Positions 23,751-30,247 of a stretch of 64,000 bases of DNA are shown here, in pieces (position 1 is the first letter of the stretch; every line of letters starts with the position of its first letter). The notes under the pieces were generated by a model that saw only the letters and a list, made by a program, of their open reading frames with translations, was not told the origin of the DNA and made no database searches. Location: positions 62,001-126,000 of the forward strand of contig NZ_JASCXX010000010.1 in NCBI RefSeq assembly GCF_030012215.1, written 5' to 3'. Both the position numbers and the translations under genes were made by a program. The DNA is from Anaerobaca lacustris (GTDB lineage Bacteria; Planctomycetota; Phycisphaerae; Sedimentisphaerales; Anaerobacaceae).

Positions 23751-24794
23751 TCATATCTTTGACGCCCGGCCTACACCCATGCACATCCTCCATGCGAGAG
23801 ACTTCTCAATACCCTCGACCACCCAAAGGTGCGCACCAGGGTCCCAGTAATGTTGAACCACGCCATCGGCTTTCAGCAGGTCGAACGGCAGGGGATGCCT
23901 AGCATATGGATTGTGGTATATCTGCAGACCATCCAAGAGAGTTTCCTCGTACTGGTCCTTCCAAGCACCCACGGCATAGGGCCTTCCTGTGGAATCGAGT
24001 CTCACCGCTCTGAACCCGACATGTTGTCCCTCGTTCTTGGCCAGCGCGCGTACTTTCCCCCACGTGGCTGTGCAACTGAATATTACCGCGCTGATGTCTT
24101 CACAGCGTGAATCGCTGAATACACCCAGTTCAACAGATGCCCCGCTTGGTTTCGTCACGGTGCCTAGTGGATAGGCTGGCACTGGTATATTGAACACCAG
24201 GCGCCCACTCACAGTCTGTTCCTCATCGACATAATAATCATACAAGGCCGCAAGGATCGCACGATTGTATTCAAGGTGGAAGTATGGCTGGTCAAATGTG
24301 GCAAGCGCAAGCACGAAAGGTCTATCCCTGACGTGGTCGAGGTTACAATAGTGCTCTCGATATTTCCGGACCTTTCCATCTATGGCATTTGATGCCCGTA
24401 TGATTGCTTCACGATTGAGCGAGTTCAGATTCATCGATAGGAGCGCACTAGCATCGAGTCTAGTCTCCCATTCGGCTGGTTTGTCACAAGCAGCGTTCGC
24501 CGTCACCGCCTCAATAACGAACTCAAATGGACCTGCTATGACAAAATCCGGCCGATCATGTGCGAAGTCGATCCTAAATGCATATTCTTTCAACACGGCA
24601 TGGATGTACAACTCCCAGAAGCCCGAGTTGAAGGTGGTCTGAAATTCCTTTACGAATTTGCGATCGCGATCAACGAAGCCTTCTGCCCATGCCCGAAGGA
24701 CTCTATGCTCACAACCATAAACACTTGCGTCCTTAATAGCCACGTAGTTTGGATGTTGCTGATTCTCAGGGACCACGTCACTGAAGAGATTCAT
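23751..24794 (-). CDS. hypothetical protein, possible PD-(D/E)xK-like fold
   Basis: A 347-aa protein not assigned to a named family. The segment SGFWELYIHAVLKEYAFRID...DRPDFVIAGPFEFVIEAV (about 57-95) has the E-x(n)-PD-x(n)-ExA-like spacing of PD-(D/E)xK nucleases. This is a weak pattern match. No signal peptide or membrane helix was seen. Base composition is clearly lower in GC than the flanking core genes, and it sits with a DUF4145 gene and a lipoprotein gene on the same strand. This points to an acquired, perhaps defence-related, cargo. The 23575-23750 spacer holds no recognised feature. Confidence 0.6.
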   Translation of the reverse strand: MNLFSDVVPENQQHPNYVAIKDASVYGCEHRVLRAWAEGFVDRDRKFVKEFQTTFNSGFWELYIHAVLKEYAFRIDFAHDRPDFVIAGPFEFVIEAVTANAACDKPAEWETRLDASALLSMNLNSLNREAIIRASNAIDGKVRKYREHYCNLDHVRDRPFVLALATFDQPYFHLEYNRAILAALYDYYVDEEQTVSGRLVFNIPVPAYPLGTVTKPSGASVELGVFSDSRCEDISAVIFSCTATWGKVRALAKNEGQHVGFRAVRLDSTGRPYAVGAWKDQYEETLLDGLQIYHNPYARHPLPFDLLKADGVVQHYWDPGAHLWVVEGIEKSLAWRMCMGVGRASKI

Positions 24795-24859
24795 GCTTTC
24801 CCTCGCGTCATATCTTCGAGAACTAACAGGGGCCCAATGGGTCCTGCCCCCTCCGCGCG

Positions 24860-25507
24860 CTATTTCTTTGCGTCGCGTTTGACAATTGCATCCAGCTTAT
24901 CCTTCGGTAGTGATCCATAAATGTTAGCGATCTCCTTGGGCTCGCTGAGCATCTTCGTCGCAATGAAGTTGACCAACCGAAATAGCATGTTTGCTGTCGC
25001 TCGGTCGTCTCGAAGATCGATCGTACCAGGATGCACAGCCTCATTACCGATGACTCGAACGCTGTCCAATGCCTGTTGCACCGTTGGTGGGAGTCCGCCG
25101 GCAACAAGGGCTTTGATGTCCTCATTGATATTCTCGCCGGATTGGCCGAGATGGGTGCAGAGCTTCTGGATCGCTAACCGCAAAAGGGCAGCTGCCCCTC
25201 TAGGCGATTGGCCCAAGATTGATCTCGCTTCGTCGTAATCTGCCACAATGTCGCGCGGGAGATCCGGATTGGGTGGCTCAGCCCCTGTGTGCATGGGGTA
25301 TATCATGCTTGCACCGAGCCAGATCGTCGGAAAGTGACAGCGTTCACAATCGCTCACCATAAATCGTTCGTCATGGAATTGCGCCCCATAGCCATCGAAT
25401 TGCTCTGCGCCGCACAGATAGAACCAATGCTGCCGACAATAGACGTGGCAGTTCGGGCAGTTGAATGCGTCAAGCCGCAATTCTGGCAATACGTATTCAG
25501 GCTTCAT
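24860..25507 (-). CDS. DUF4145-domain protein with N-terminal zinc ribbon
   Basis: A 215-aa protein. The N-terminal CPNCHVYC and CERCHFPT give a four-cysteine zinc ribbon (about residues 17-59). The DUF4145 helical domain follows (DYDEARSILGQSPRGAAALLRLAIQKLC...DSVRVIGNEAVHPGTIDLRDD). DUF4145 is related to HEPN folds and is common beside restriction and other defence genes. Its biochemical role is not established. It lies 65 bp upstream of the nuclease-like gene on the same strand, probably in one operon, and shares its lower GC. Confidence 0.85.
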   Translation of the reverse strand: MKPEYVLPELRLDAFNCPNCHVYCRQHWFYLCGAEQFDGYGAQFHDERFMVSDCERCHFPTIWLGASMIYPMHTGAEPPNPDLPRDIVADYDEARSILGQSPRGAAALLRLAIQKLCTHLGQSGENINEDIKALVAGGLPPTVQQALDSVRVIGNEAVHPGTIDLRDDRATANMLFRLVNFIATKMLSEPKEIANIYGSLPKDKLDAIVKRDAKK

Positions 25508-25635
25508 AATGATTGCCTCCTGCCCTGCACTACTTCATCTGTATCCGCATAGAATACTCAAGGCCCGAATCATAGGAACAGGTCGCAGTGTTGGGACTCC
25601 ATGCTGCCATATTCTGGTTATTCTCCCTATTGCCC

Positions 25636-26148
25636 TCAGATTGCTGAGTTGATTCCTTCAATCAGCGCTCTAATTTCTTTCATAAGGTTGCCAATCTCGT
25701 CAAGCTTATGCTTCATGCCATCATAATCTCTCTCAGTCCTGTGTTTAGCATTTTGCTCATCAACGTACTTAACATTGTCGCTTAGCCTACCAACCTTGGT
25801 GACAGTCTTTGCTAGAAATCCATCAAGAGCTGAGTCTTCAAACTCTGAATATCGTATTCTAAGTTTGCTGTATGCTGTATTCGCTTCAGAGGCAGCAGAG
25901 AAGATGAGATACTTGGGCGAGTTGAGAACTGCATCACATTTACCGACAACTTCTATTGCGTCTACCATATAGCTTTTACTATAAGAACTCTTCTCGCTTC
26001 CTATCTGTACTGCAATATCTTGCCGATCTATCGTTTCCATAGGGGGAGCGATGTACTGTGAACTGCCAGACTCAGCAGCACAGGAAATCAGGAGGGCCAT
26101 AAGCAATACCAGTGTAACCCGTACCCATGCCATTCTATTGGTAGCCAT
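25636..26148 (-). CDS. small lipoprotein of unknown function
   Basis: A 170-aa protein with a lipoprotein signal peptide (MAWVRVTLVLLMALLISC, lipobox LISC). The mature part is helical and probably coiled (IRYSEFEDSALDGFLAKTVTKVGRLSDNVKYVDEQNAKHRTERDYDGMKHKLDEIGNLMKEIRALIEG). An AAGGAG and a second GGAG precede the ATG at 26148. Its composition is markedly AT-rich for this genome (many AAA, AAT, TAT codons), supporting recent acquisition with the two genes to its left. No family was recognised. Confidence 0.7.
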   Translation of the reverse strand: MATNRMAWVRVTLVLLMALLISCAAESGSSQYIAPPMETIDRQDIAVQIGSEKSSYSKSYMVDAIEVVGKCDAVLNSPKYLIFSAASEANTAYSKLRIRYSEFEDSALDGFLAKTVTKVGRLSDNVKYVDEQNAKHRTERDYDGMKHKLDEIGNLMKEIRALIEGINSAI

Positions 26149-26484
26149 GCTCCGTACTCCTTAAGTGTAGCTGGGATGATATAGAGACACTCCCTTATTG
26201 TATCCGGTCCTTGTCCTGTTCTCTTCGACCTTCCGCCAATTCCATGGAGATAACCGGGGACAGTCACCTAGCGTGTCCTTGCCTTGTCTTCTTCGCTTCT
26301 TCATGCCGCAGGCCGCACGCCGATACAGGCCTGCCGGCCAATCGATAAGCCTCGGCAGAAATATGCCGTGGCGACGGTCCTTGTCTGTCTCTGGTTTCTG
26401 GTGCCGCGTGTGTCTCAATTGGCTGTATTGTGGAGGGGCTTGGGGGGCAAGGCAACAAGAAAATGCGGCTTTGTGCATTTTCTT

Positions 26485-26631
26485 GCGTATCTCGTATCTG
26501 GTTGTTCGTATCTCGTCTCGTGGGACGGCCGGCGGCCGCGTCGCTCGTCGCTGGTCACTCGGGGGAAAAGGCGGTATCTCGTATCTCGTTGCTCGTATCT
26601 CGGGCCACGGGGCACGGGGCACGGGGCACGC
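26485..26631. repeat. heptanucleotide tandem repeats (CGTATCT and GGGCACG units)
   Basis: CGTATCT units occur at about 26485-26520 and 26572-26605 (for example GTATCTCGTATCTCG), followed by four 7-bp CACGGGG units at about 26605-26631. They occupy much of the 779-bp gene-free stretch 26149-26927. The left part of that stretch (26161-26480) shows only GGGGACAGTCACC (about 26255), a phrase often seen at ends of RAYT-type transposons, and no supportable gene. Confidence 0.7.
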
Positions 26632-26805
26632 ATGTACGCATCTACCCTTTTACGCTTCTACCCGCCGGGGCGGGATCGGCGCAAACATCCCCTGCACTCC
26701 GCTGGTTTCGCGTATAGACGGCGTCTGTGGGTGGGCGGATGTGGACATCAAAATCCAAGGAAATTGATAATTGATGAGTGATTATTGATGATTTGGCAGA
26801 AGAGG

Positions 26806-26840
26806 CGAGATACGAAACACGAGATACGAGATACGGCACG
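26806..26840. repeat. GAGATACGA-type repeat, inverse of the 26485-26605 copies
   Basis: GAGATACGAAACACGAGATA-type units, inverse to the CGTATCT arrays 200-300 bp to the left. The two could form a long imperfect hairpin. GGAGGCTG units (about 26849-26874) follow. Confidence 0.6.
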
Positions 26841-26927
26841 AACAGGCTGGAGGCTGCAGGCCGGAGGCTGGAGGGGCAATGCATCTACGCCTGCTCTGGG
26901 AAAAGCGTCATTCCGCTCGCTGCCCCA

Positions 26928-27371
26928 TTACTGTGTCAGTTCCTCGACGTCACCTTTGTCCTTCGCGCGCGGCGTCGCGTTCTTGTTCCTGATGAGGTCG
27001 TCGAAACCGATAAAGGCCACCTCGACGCCGCCATAGGTACCCCGAACCACATGCGGGCGCGCCTCTTCGTAGGTGACGCCGTCGATCTCGTTGATCAGGT
27101 CGACCCGGGTCGGGGCCACGCCAAACGTCAGCATGTTGCCCACCGTCGTAAACGCTTCGCAAGGCAAATCCTCTTCGCGGAAGCCGAATGCAAGGAGCGC
27201 CTGCCGAAGGCGGCCAACGTTATCCTCGCTCCGCTGGAAGAACACGTCGATGTCTTTTGTAAACCGTGGATGCCCATGATAGGCTACGGCGTAGCCGCCC
27301 ACGATCATGTACTCAACGCCGTGCTCTTCGAGTAACCGTAACAGTTCTTCGAAGTCGGGATGGATATTCAT
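26928..27371 (-). CDS. AbiEii-like nucleotidyltransferase (DUF6036-type)
   Basis: A 147-aa nucleotidyltransferase-fold protein. It has GVEYMIVGGYAVAYHGHPRFTKDIDVFF (GG, HG, R-x-T-x-DID), then VGNMLTFGVAPTRVDLINEI with a third acidic residue and GFDDLIRNKNATPRAKDKGDVEEL. This pattern is typical of AbiEii/type IV TA and related nucleotidyltransferase modules. The ATG at 27371 gives the family start (MNIHPDFEELLRLL). It overlaps by 59 nt the 3' end of a small upstream gene on the same strand, its likely partner. Confidence 0.85.
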   Translation of the reverse strand: MNIHPDFEELLRLLEEHGVEYMIVGGYAVAYHGHPRFTKDIDVFFQRSEDNVGRLRQALLAFGFREEDLPCEAFTTVGNMLTFGVAPTRVDLINEIDGVTYEEARPHVVRGTYGGVEVAFIGFDDLIRNKNATPRAKDKGDVEELTQ

Positions 27372-27504
27372 AGAGGAACTTCCCTGCTTCCAATCGCAGT
27401 CTCTCCACTTCGTCCAAACGCTCGGCGGGCGTGCAGGCGCGCCAGTACGCCCGGTCCTGTCTGGCCTGCTCTGCATGGCTCGTAATCGTCAGTTTCATAC
27501 TCAT
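27313..27504 (-). CDS. small partner protein of the nucleotidyltransferase (putative antitoxin)
   Basis: A 63-aa protein: MSMKLTITSHAEQARQDRAYWR, then ACTPAERLDEVERLRLEAGKF, ending SRLRRTVTVTRRARR. The D-x-x-YW-x-x-x-x-P-x-ERL-x-x-VE-x-LR pattern followed by RL-x-RTV recurs in small genes directly upstream of DUF6036 or AbiEii-like nucleotidyltransferases. A two-gene TA-like unit is therefore inferred. ATG 27504 and ATG 27498 are both possible. It overlaps the next gene by 59 nt in another frame. Confidence 0.6.
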   Translation of the reverse strand: MSMKLTITSHAEQARQDRAYWRACTPAERLDEVERLRLEAGKFLYEYPSRLRRTVTVTRRARR

Positions 27505-27714
27505 CGGGCAAGAGTATACCACGGCACGGCGGGCAACGCAACAGAGCCGGCGCCAGGGGCGCATCTTGCCCGGACTCGATTGCCGGCCCAAGCTCCCACA
27601 CTGCCACGCGGCGTCCCGCCGCACCAGGCCACGAATCTACCCGCAGAAACGGCATGGGCTAAAGCCCATCCTACAAGATCTACACTCCGACGTGGCACGG
27701 GTCACGAGCGACGG

Positions 27715-28491
27715 CTATTCGTTCGGGAAGTTGAGGTGGGCGTAGGGGCCGTGGAGTTGGCGGGCGGCGGTGTCGTGGGCTCGGGCGGCGTCTTCTTCGA
27801 CGTCGAAGAGGCCGAGGTTCTTCTGGTGGCCGTTTTTCTTGATGTAGGCGGTCCATTTATTGCGTCGGCGGTCGTAGGCGACGCCGAGGTAGCGGCTGGT
27901 GGCGCCGCGGGCGGGTCGGCGGTTGGCGTTGTTCTGGGCGGTGGTGCAGTTTCGCAGGTTGGCGATGCGGTTGTCGAGGCCATCGTGGTTGGCGTGGTCG
28001 CAGACGAGGTGGTCGGGGGTGTTCATAATCATGCGGTGCATGAAGATGCGTCGGGACCGGCCGTTGTGCTGGACGGTGCGGACGGCGTAGACGGCGTGGG
28101 GGCCGGTCTTGGCGTGCCATCGGAACTGGGCGAGCCAGGGGTAGTACGCCGGATCGACCTTGGCGAAATGGCCCTGGGTCAGCGGGATCTTGCAGTACGG
28201 GCCGTATTGGTCGGTGTGGATCGGCAGGGCCGGTGATTGATGAGGGATAATGGATGATTGATGATTGGGTGCGGAGGCTGCGTCGCGGCCGGAGTGATTG
28301 TCGATTTCGGGCTGCGGATCGCGGTTCTCGGCGAAGGCTCCGCAGGTGTCGGTCGGCCGGACGCGGGGCCAGCGGGCCCGTCCGGTGCGGGGGTCGGCCA
28401 CCGGCGGGTTCCTCAGGCAACACAGGGCCCCCGCCACGTCGCGACAGTAACAGCAGCGGGCGCACCGGCTGGAACCGGGCACATCGTGCAT
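27715..28491 (-). CDS. HNH endonuclease with AP2 DNA-binding domain and N-terminal cysteine cluster
   Basis: A 258-aa protein in three parts. The N-terminus (about 9-55) has a Cys cluster (CARCCYC, CC, CGAF) that could bind metal. A low-complexity linker (NHQSSIIPHQSPAL) is encoded by a TGATGATTG-like repeat. The C-terminal half is the homing-endonuclease-like HNH_3 plus AP2 pair: RIFMHRMIMNTPDHLVCDHANHDGLDNRIANLR and SRYLGVAYDRRRNKWTAYI...LGLFDVEEDAARAHD. Such proteins are usually selfish or DNA-modifying elements. AAAGGA precedes the ATG at 28491. Confidence 0.85.
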   Translation of the reverse strand: MHDVPGSSRCARCCYCRDVAGALCCLRNPPVADPRTGRARWPRVRPTDTCGAFAENRDPQPEIDNHSGRDAASAPNHQSSIIPHQSPALPIHTDQYGPYCKIPLTQGHFAKVDPAYYPWLAQFRWHAKTGPHAVYAVRTVQHNGRSRRIFMHRMIMNTPDHLVCDHANHDGLDNRIANLRNCTTAQNNANRRPARGATSRYLGVAYDRRRNKWTAYIKKNGHQKNLGLFDVEEDAARAHDTAARQLHGPYAHLNFPNE

Positions 28492-28545
28492 CAGTGCGTC
28501 CTTTCGGAGGCCGCAAAACGAGGCGCCTCCATAAAGGGACGGCGC

Positions 28546-28671
28546 TGCACGTTTTTGATCAAAAAAGCGGACCGAAAGGGGATCGCGACGCGGCTAAGTC
28601 GTTATGAGAGCGGGAATAAAAAAAATCTGAATGTCACGGGCCGTGCGCAGAAACGTGTTGCACGTTTTTGA
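28546..28671. repeat. pair of TGCACGTTTTTGA direct repeats upstream of the HNH-AP2 gene
   Basis: An identical 13-bp sequence at 28546-28558 and 28659-28671. The first runs into the 14-bp palindrome TTTTTGATCAAAAA (28552-28565). Both lie in the 253-bp spacer between the HNH-AP2 start and the SGNH hydrolase 3' end and could be regulator sites. Nothing else was recognised there. Confidence 0.45.
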
Positions 28672-28744
28672 CTATTTTGCGGGTCCGTCGGCGGCTGGCG
28701 GACGGGAATTTTGGATCGGCGTGGGTCGGTATAGCCCCACGCTA

Positions 28745-30160
28745 CTACGGCTGGATCGCGCGATCGTAGAAGCGCACGTCGTCAACCAAGCCGGACCAGA
28801 ATGTCTCGGGGGCAAGCCCGTCGCCGGCGCCCAGGAGGAAACCTGCGTTTGACGGCCTGAGGCTGCCGAGGTCGTGCGTGTCGGCCGCCACCAGCCGGCC
28901 GTCGACGTAGAGATATCGTCTCACGCCGGTCCAGACGAACCGAATGCGATGCCATTGGCCGTCCGTGACGACCTGATCCGACGCGAGGGCGACGGTGATG
29001 CGGCCGCCATCGGTCAGGCGCGTCACGACGGCGCCGCTCTGAGCGTCCGTTCCAATCCACGTGACGCCGGCGCCGGAGTCGTCCGCCTGGGACAGGATCA
29101 CCTGCCCCGGCCGGCCCTCTTTGACCCAGACGAACACGGTAAACGGACCATCCGTCGGGCGCACGATCGTTTGCGCGCTGACATAGTCGTCGATGCCATC
29201 CAGGTCGAGGGCCCCGCCGATCGCACCGCCGGCCGGCTGCCACTGAGGCTCGCCGTGCAGGGTCCCATCGAATCGCCCAAGCACATCGGCGGCAATGGCG
29301 CCGTCCGTCTCATCGAGCGGCCAGTGCGCGGTGAGATTCGGATACTTCAGCCAGTACATGCCCAGTCCCAGCAGATCGAGGTAACCGATCAGAGCGTCCC
29401 CATCCGGTGCCGGGGCGATATCCAGCGAGGGTTCCGAGGCAAGCCAGTGGCGGGCCAGGCAGGCGAAGTCGAGCAGGTTCACCACGCCGTCGTGGTTGAA
29501 GTCGGGCGCTCGCCGGATGCCCGTGAGATAGGGCAGGATGGTCTCGGCCATGAGTCCGGCCCCTTCGGCGTTCGGGTGGATGCCGTCGGGGAACAGGTCG
29601 CCGTAGTCCTGGAGTGCTGTATACAGATCGATCACGGGCGCGCCCGTCTGAGCGGAAATCGCGTCGATCATCGGGAGGATCTCGTCGCGGATCACCTCGG
29701 GCCGAATGCTGAAGTTCAGGTAGAAGGCCGGCACGGGCTTGCAGATCCAGACCACCGGCCCGCTCGGCAGGGCTCGGAACGCCTCGATCATCGCAGTGTA
29801 GTCGGAGACATATTCGCTCGCATACGCCCAGTTCTGGGGCTTCGAGTCGTTGGTGCCCAGCTTGATGATGACGATGTCGGGGTCGCTCGCCAGGGCGCTC
29901 TGGTAGGCGCTCTCACGGATGTAGGGTCTGTCGCCCTTGCTCAGCAGCGTCGCGCCGCTGACGCCGAAATTCCGGACCTCCCAGGCCGGGTCGAACTCCT
30001 TGAGCATCCGCTCCAACTGGGCCGGGTAGCCATCCCGCAATCGATCGGAAATGCCCGATCCATAGGTGATGCTGTCGCCGACGCAGGCAACGAGTTTGGC
30101 GTCGGCCGCGGTCGCAGCGCAGAACACGAACAAAAGGACCAGCAGGGCTTGGCGTTTCAT
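28745..30160 (-). CDS. secreted SGNH/GDSL hydrolase with dockerin-like and LamG-type domains
   Basis: A 471-aa exported protein. After a signal peptide (MKRQALLVLLFVFCAATAADA) it has the SGNH blocks CVGDSITYGSG (Ser), the Gly of VSGAT, IKLGTNDSK (Asn) and PDGIHPNAEG (Asp-His dyad), about residues 22-215. A dockerin-type Ca-binding repeat DFNHDGVVNLLDFACLARHWL follows. The last part is a LamG/concanavalin-like domain (LTAHWPLDETDGAIAADVLG...GLVDDVRFYDRAIQP). It probably deacylates or binds polysaccharide outside the cell. AGGAG lies 7 nt upstream of ATG 30160. Confidence 0.92.
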   Translation of the reverse strand: MKRQALLVLLFVFCAATAADAKLVACVGDSITYGSGISDRLRDGYPAQLERMLKEFDPAWEVRNFGVSGATLLSKGDRPYIRESAYQSALASDPDIVIIKLGTNDSKPQNWAYASEYVSDYTAMIEAFRALPSGPVVWICKPVPAFYLNFSIRPEVIRDEILPMIDAISAQTGAPVIDLYTALQDYGDLFPDGIHPNAEGAGLMAETILPYLTGIRRAPDFNHDGVVNLLDFACLARHWLASEPSLDIAPAPDGDALIGYLDLLGLGMYWLKYPNLTAHWPLDETDGAIAADVLGRFDGTLHGEPQWQPAGGAIGGALDLDGIDDYVSAQTIVRPTDGPFTVFVWVKEGRPGQVILSQADDSGAGVTWIGTDAQSGAVVTRLTDGGRITVALASDQVVTDGQWHRIRFVWTGVRRYLYVDGRLVAADTHDLGSLRPSNAGFLLGAGDGLAPETFWSGLVDDVRFYDRAIQP

Positions 30161-30247
30161 ACCTCCACTCCTGTGCATGCGGTGTGTCTGTCGGCGTCGG
30201 GCAAGCCCCAACGGCCAACCTCCATTCTACCGCGTGCGGAGGTCCTT

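Noticed and set aside
26198-26781. Overlapping frames in the repeat-rich stretch before the AbiEii-like gene
   Set aside because: They are built from CGTATCT and CACGGGG repeats, occur in several frames and both strands, and show no protein family.
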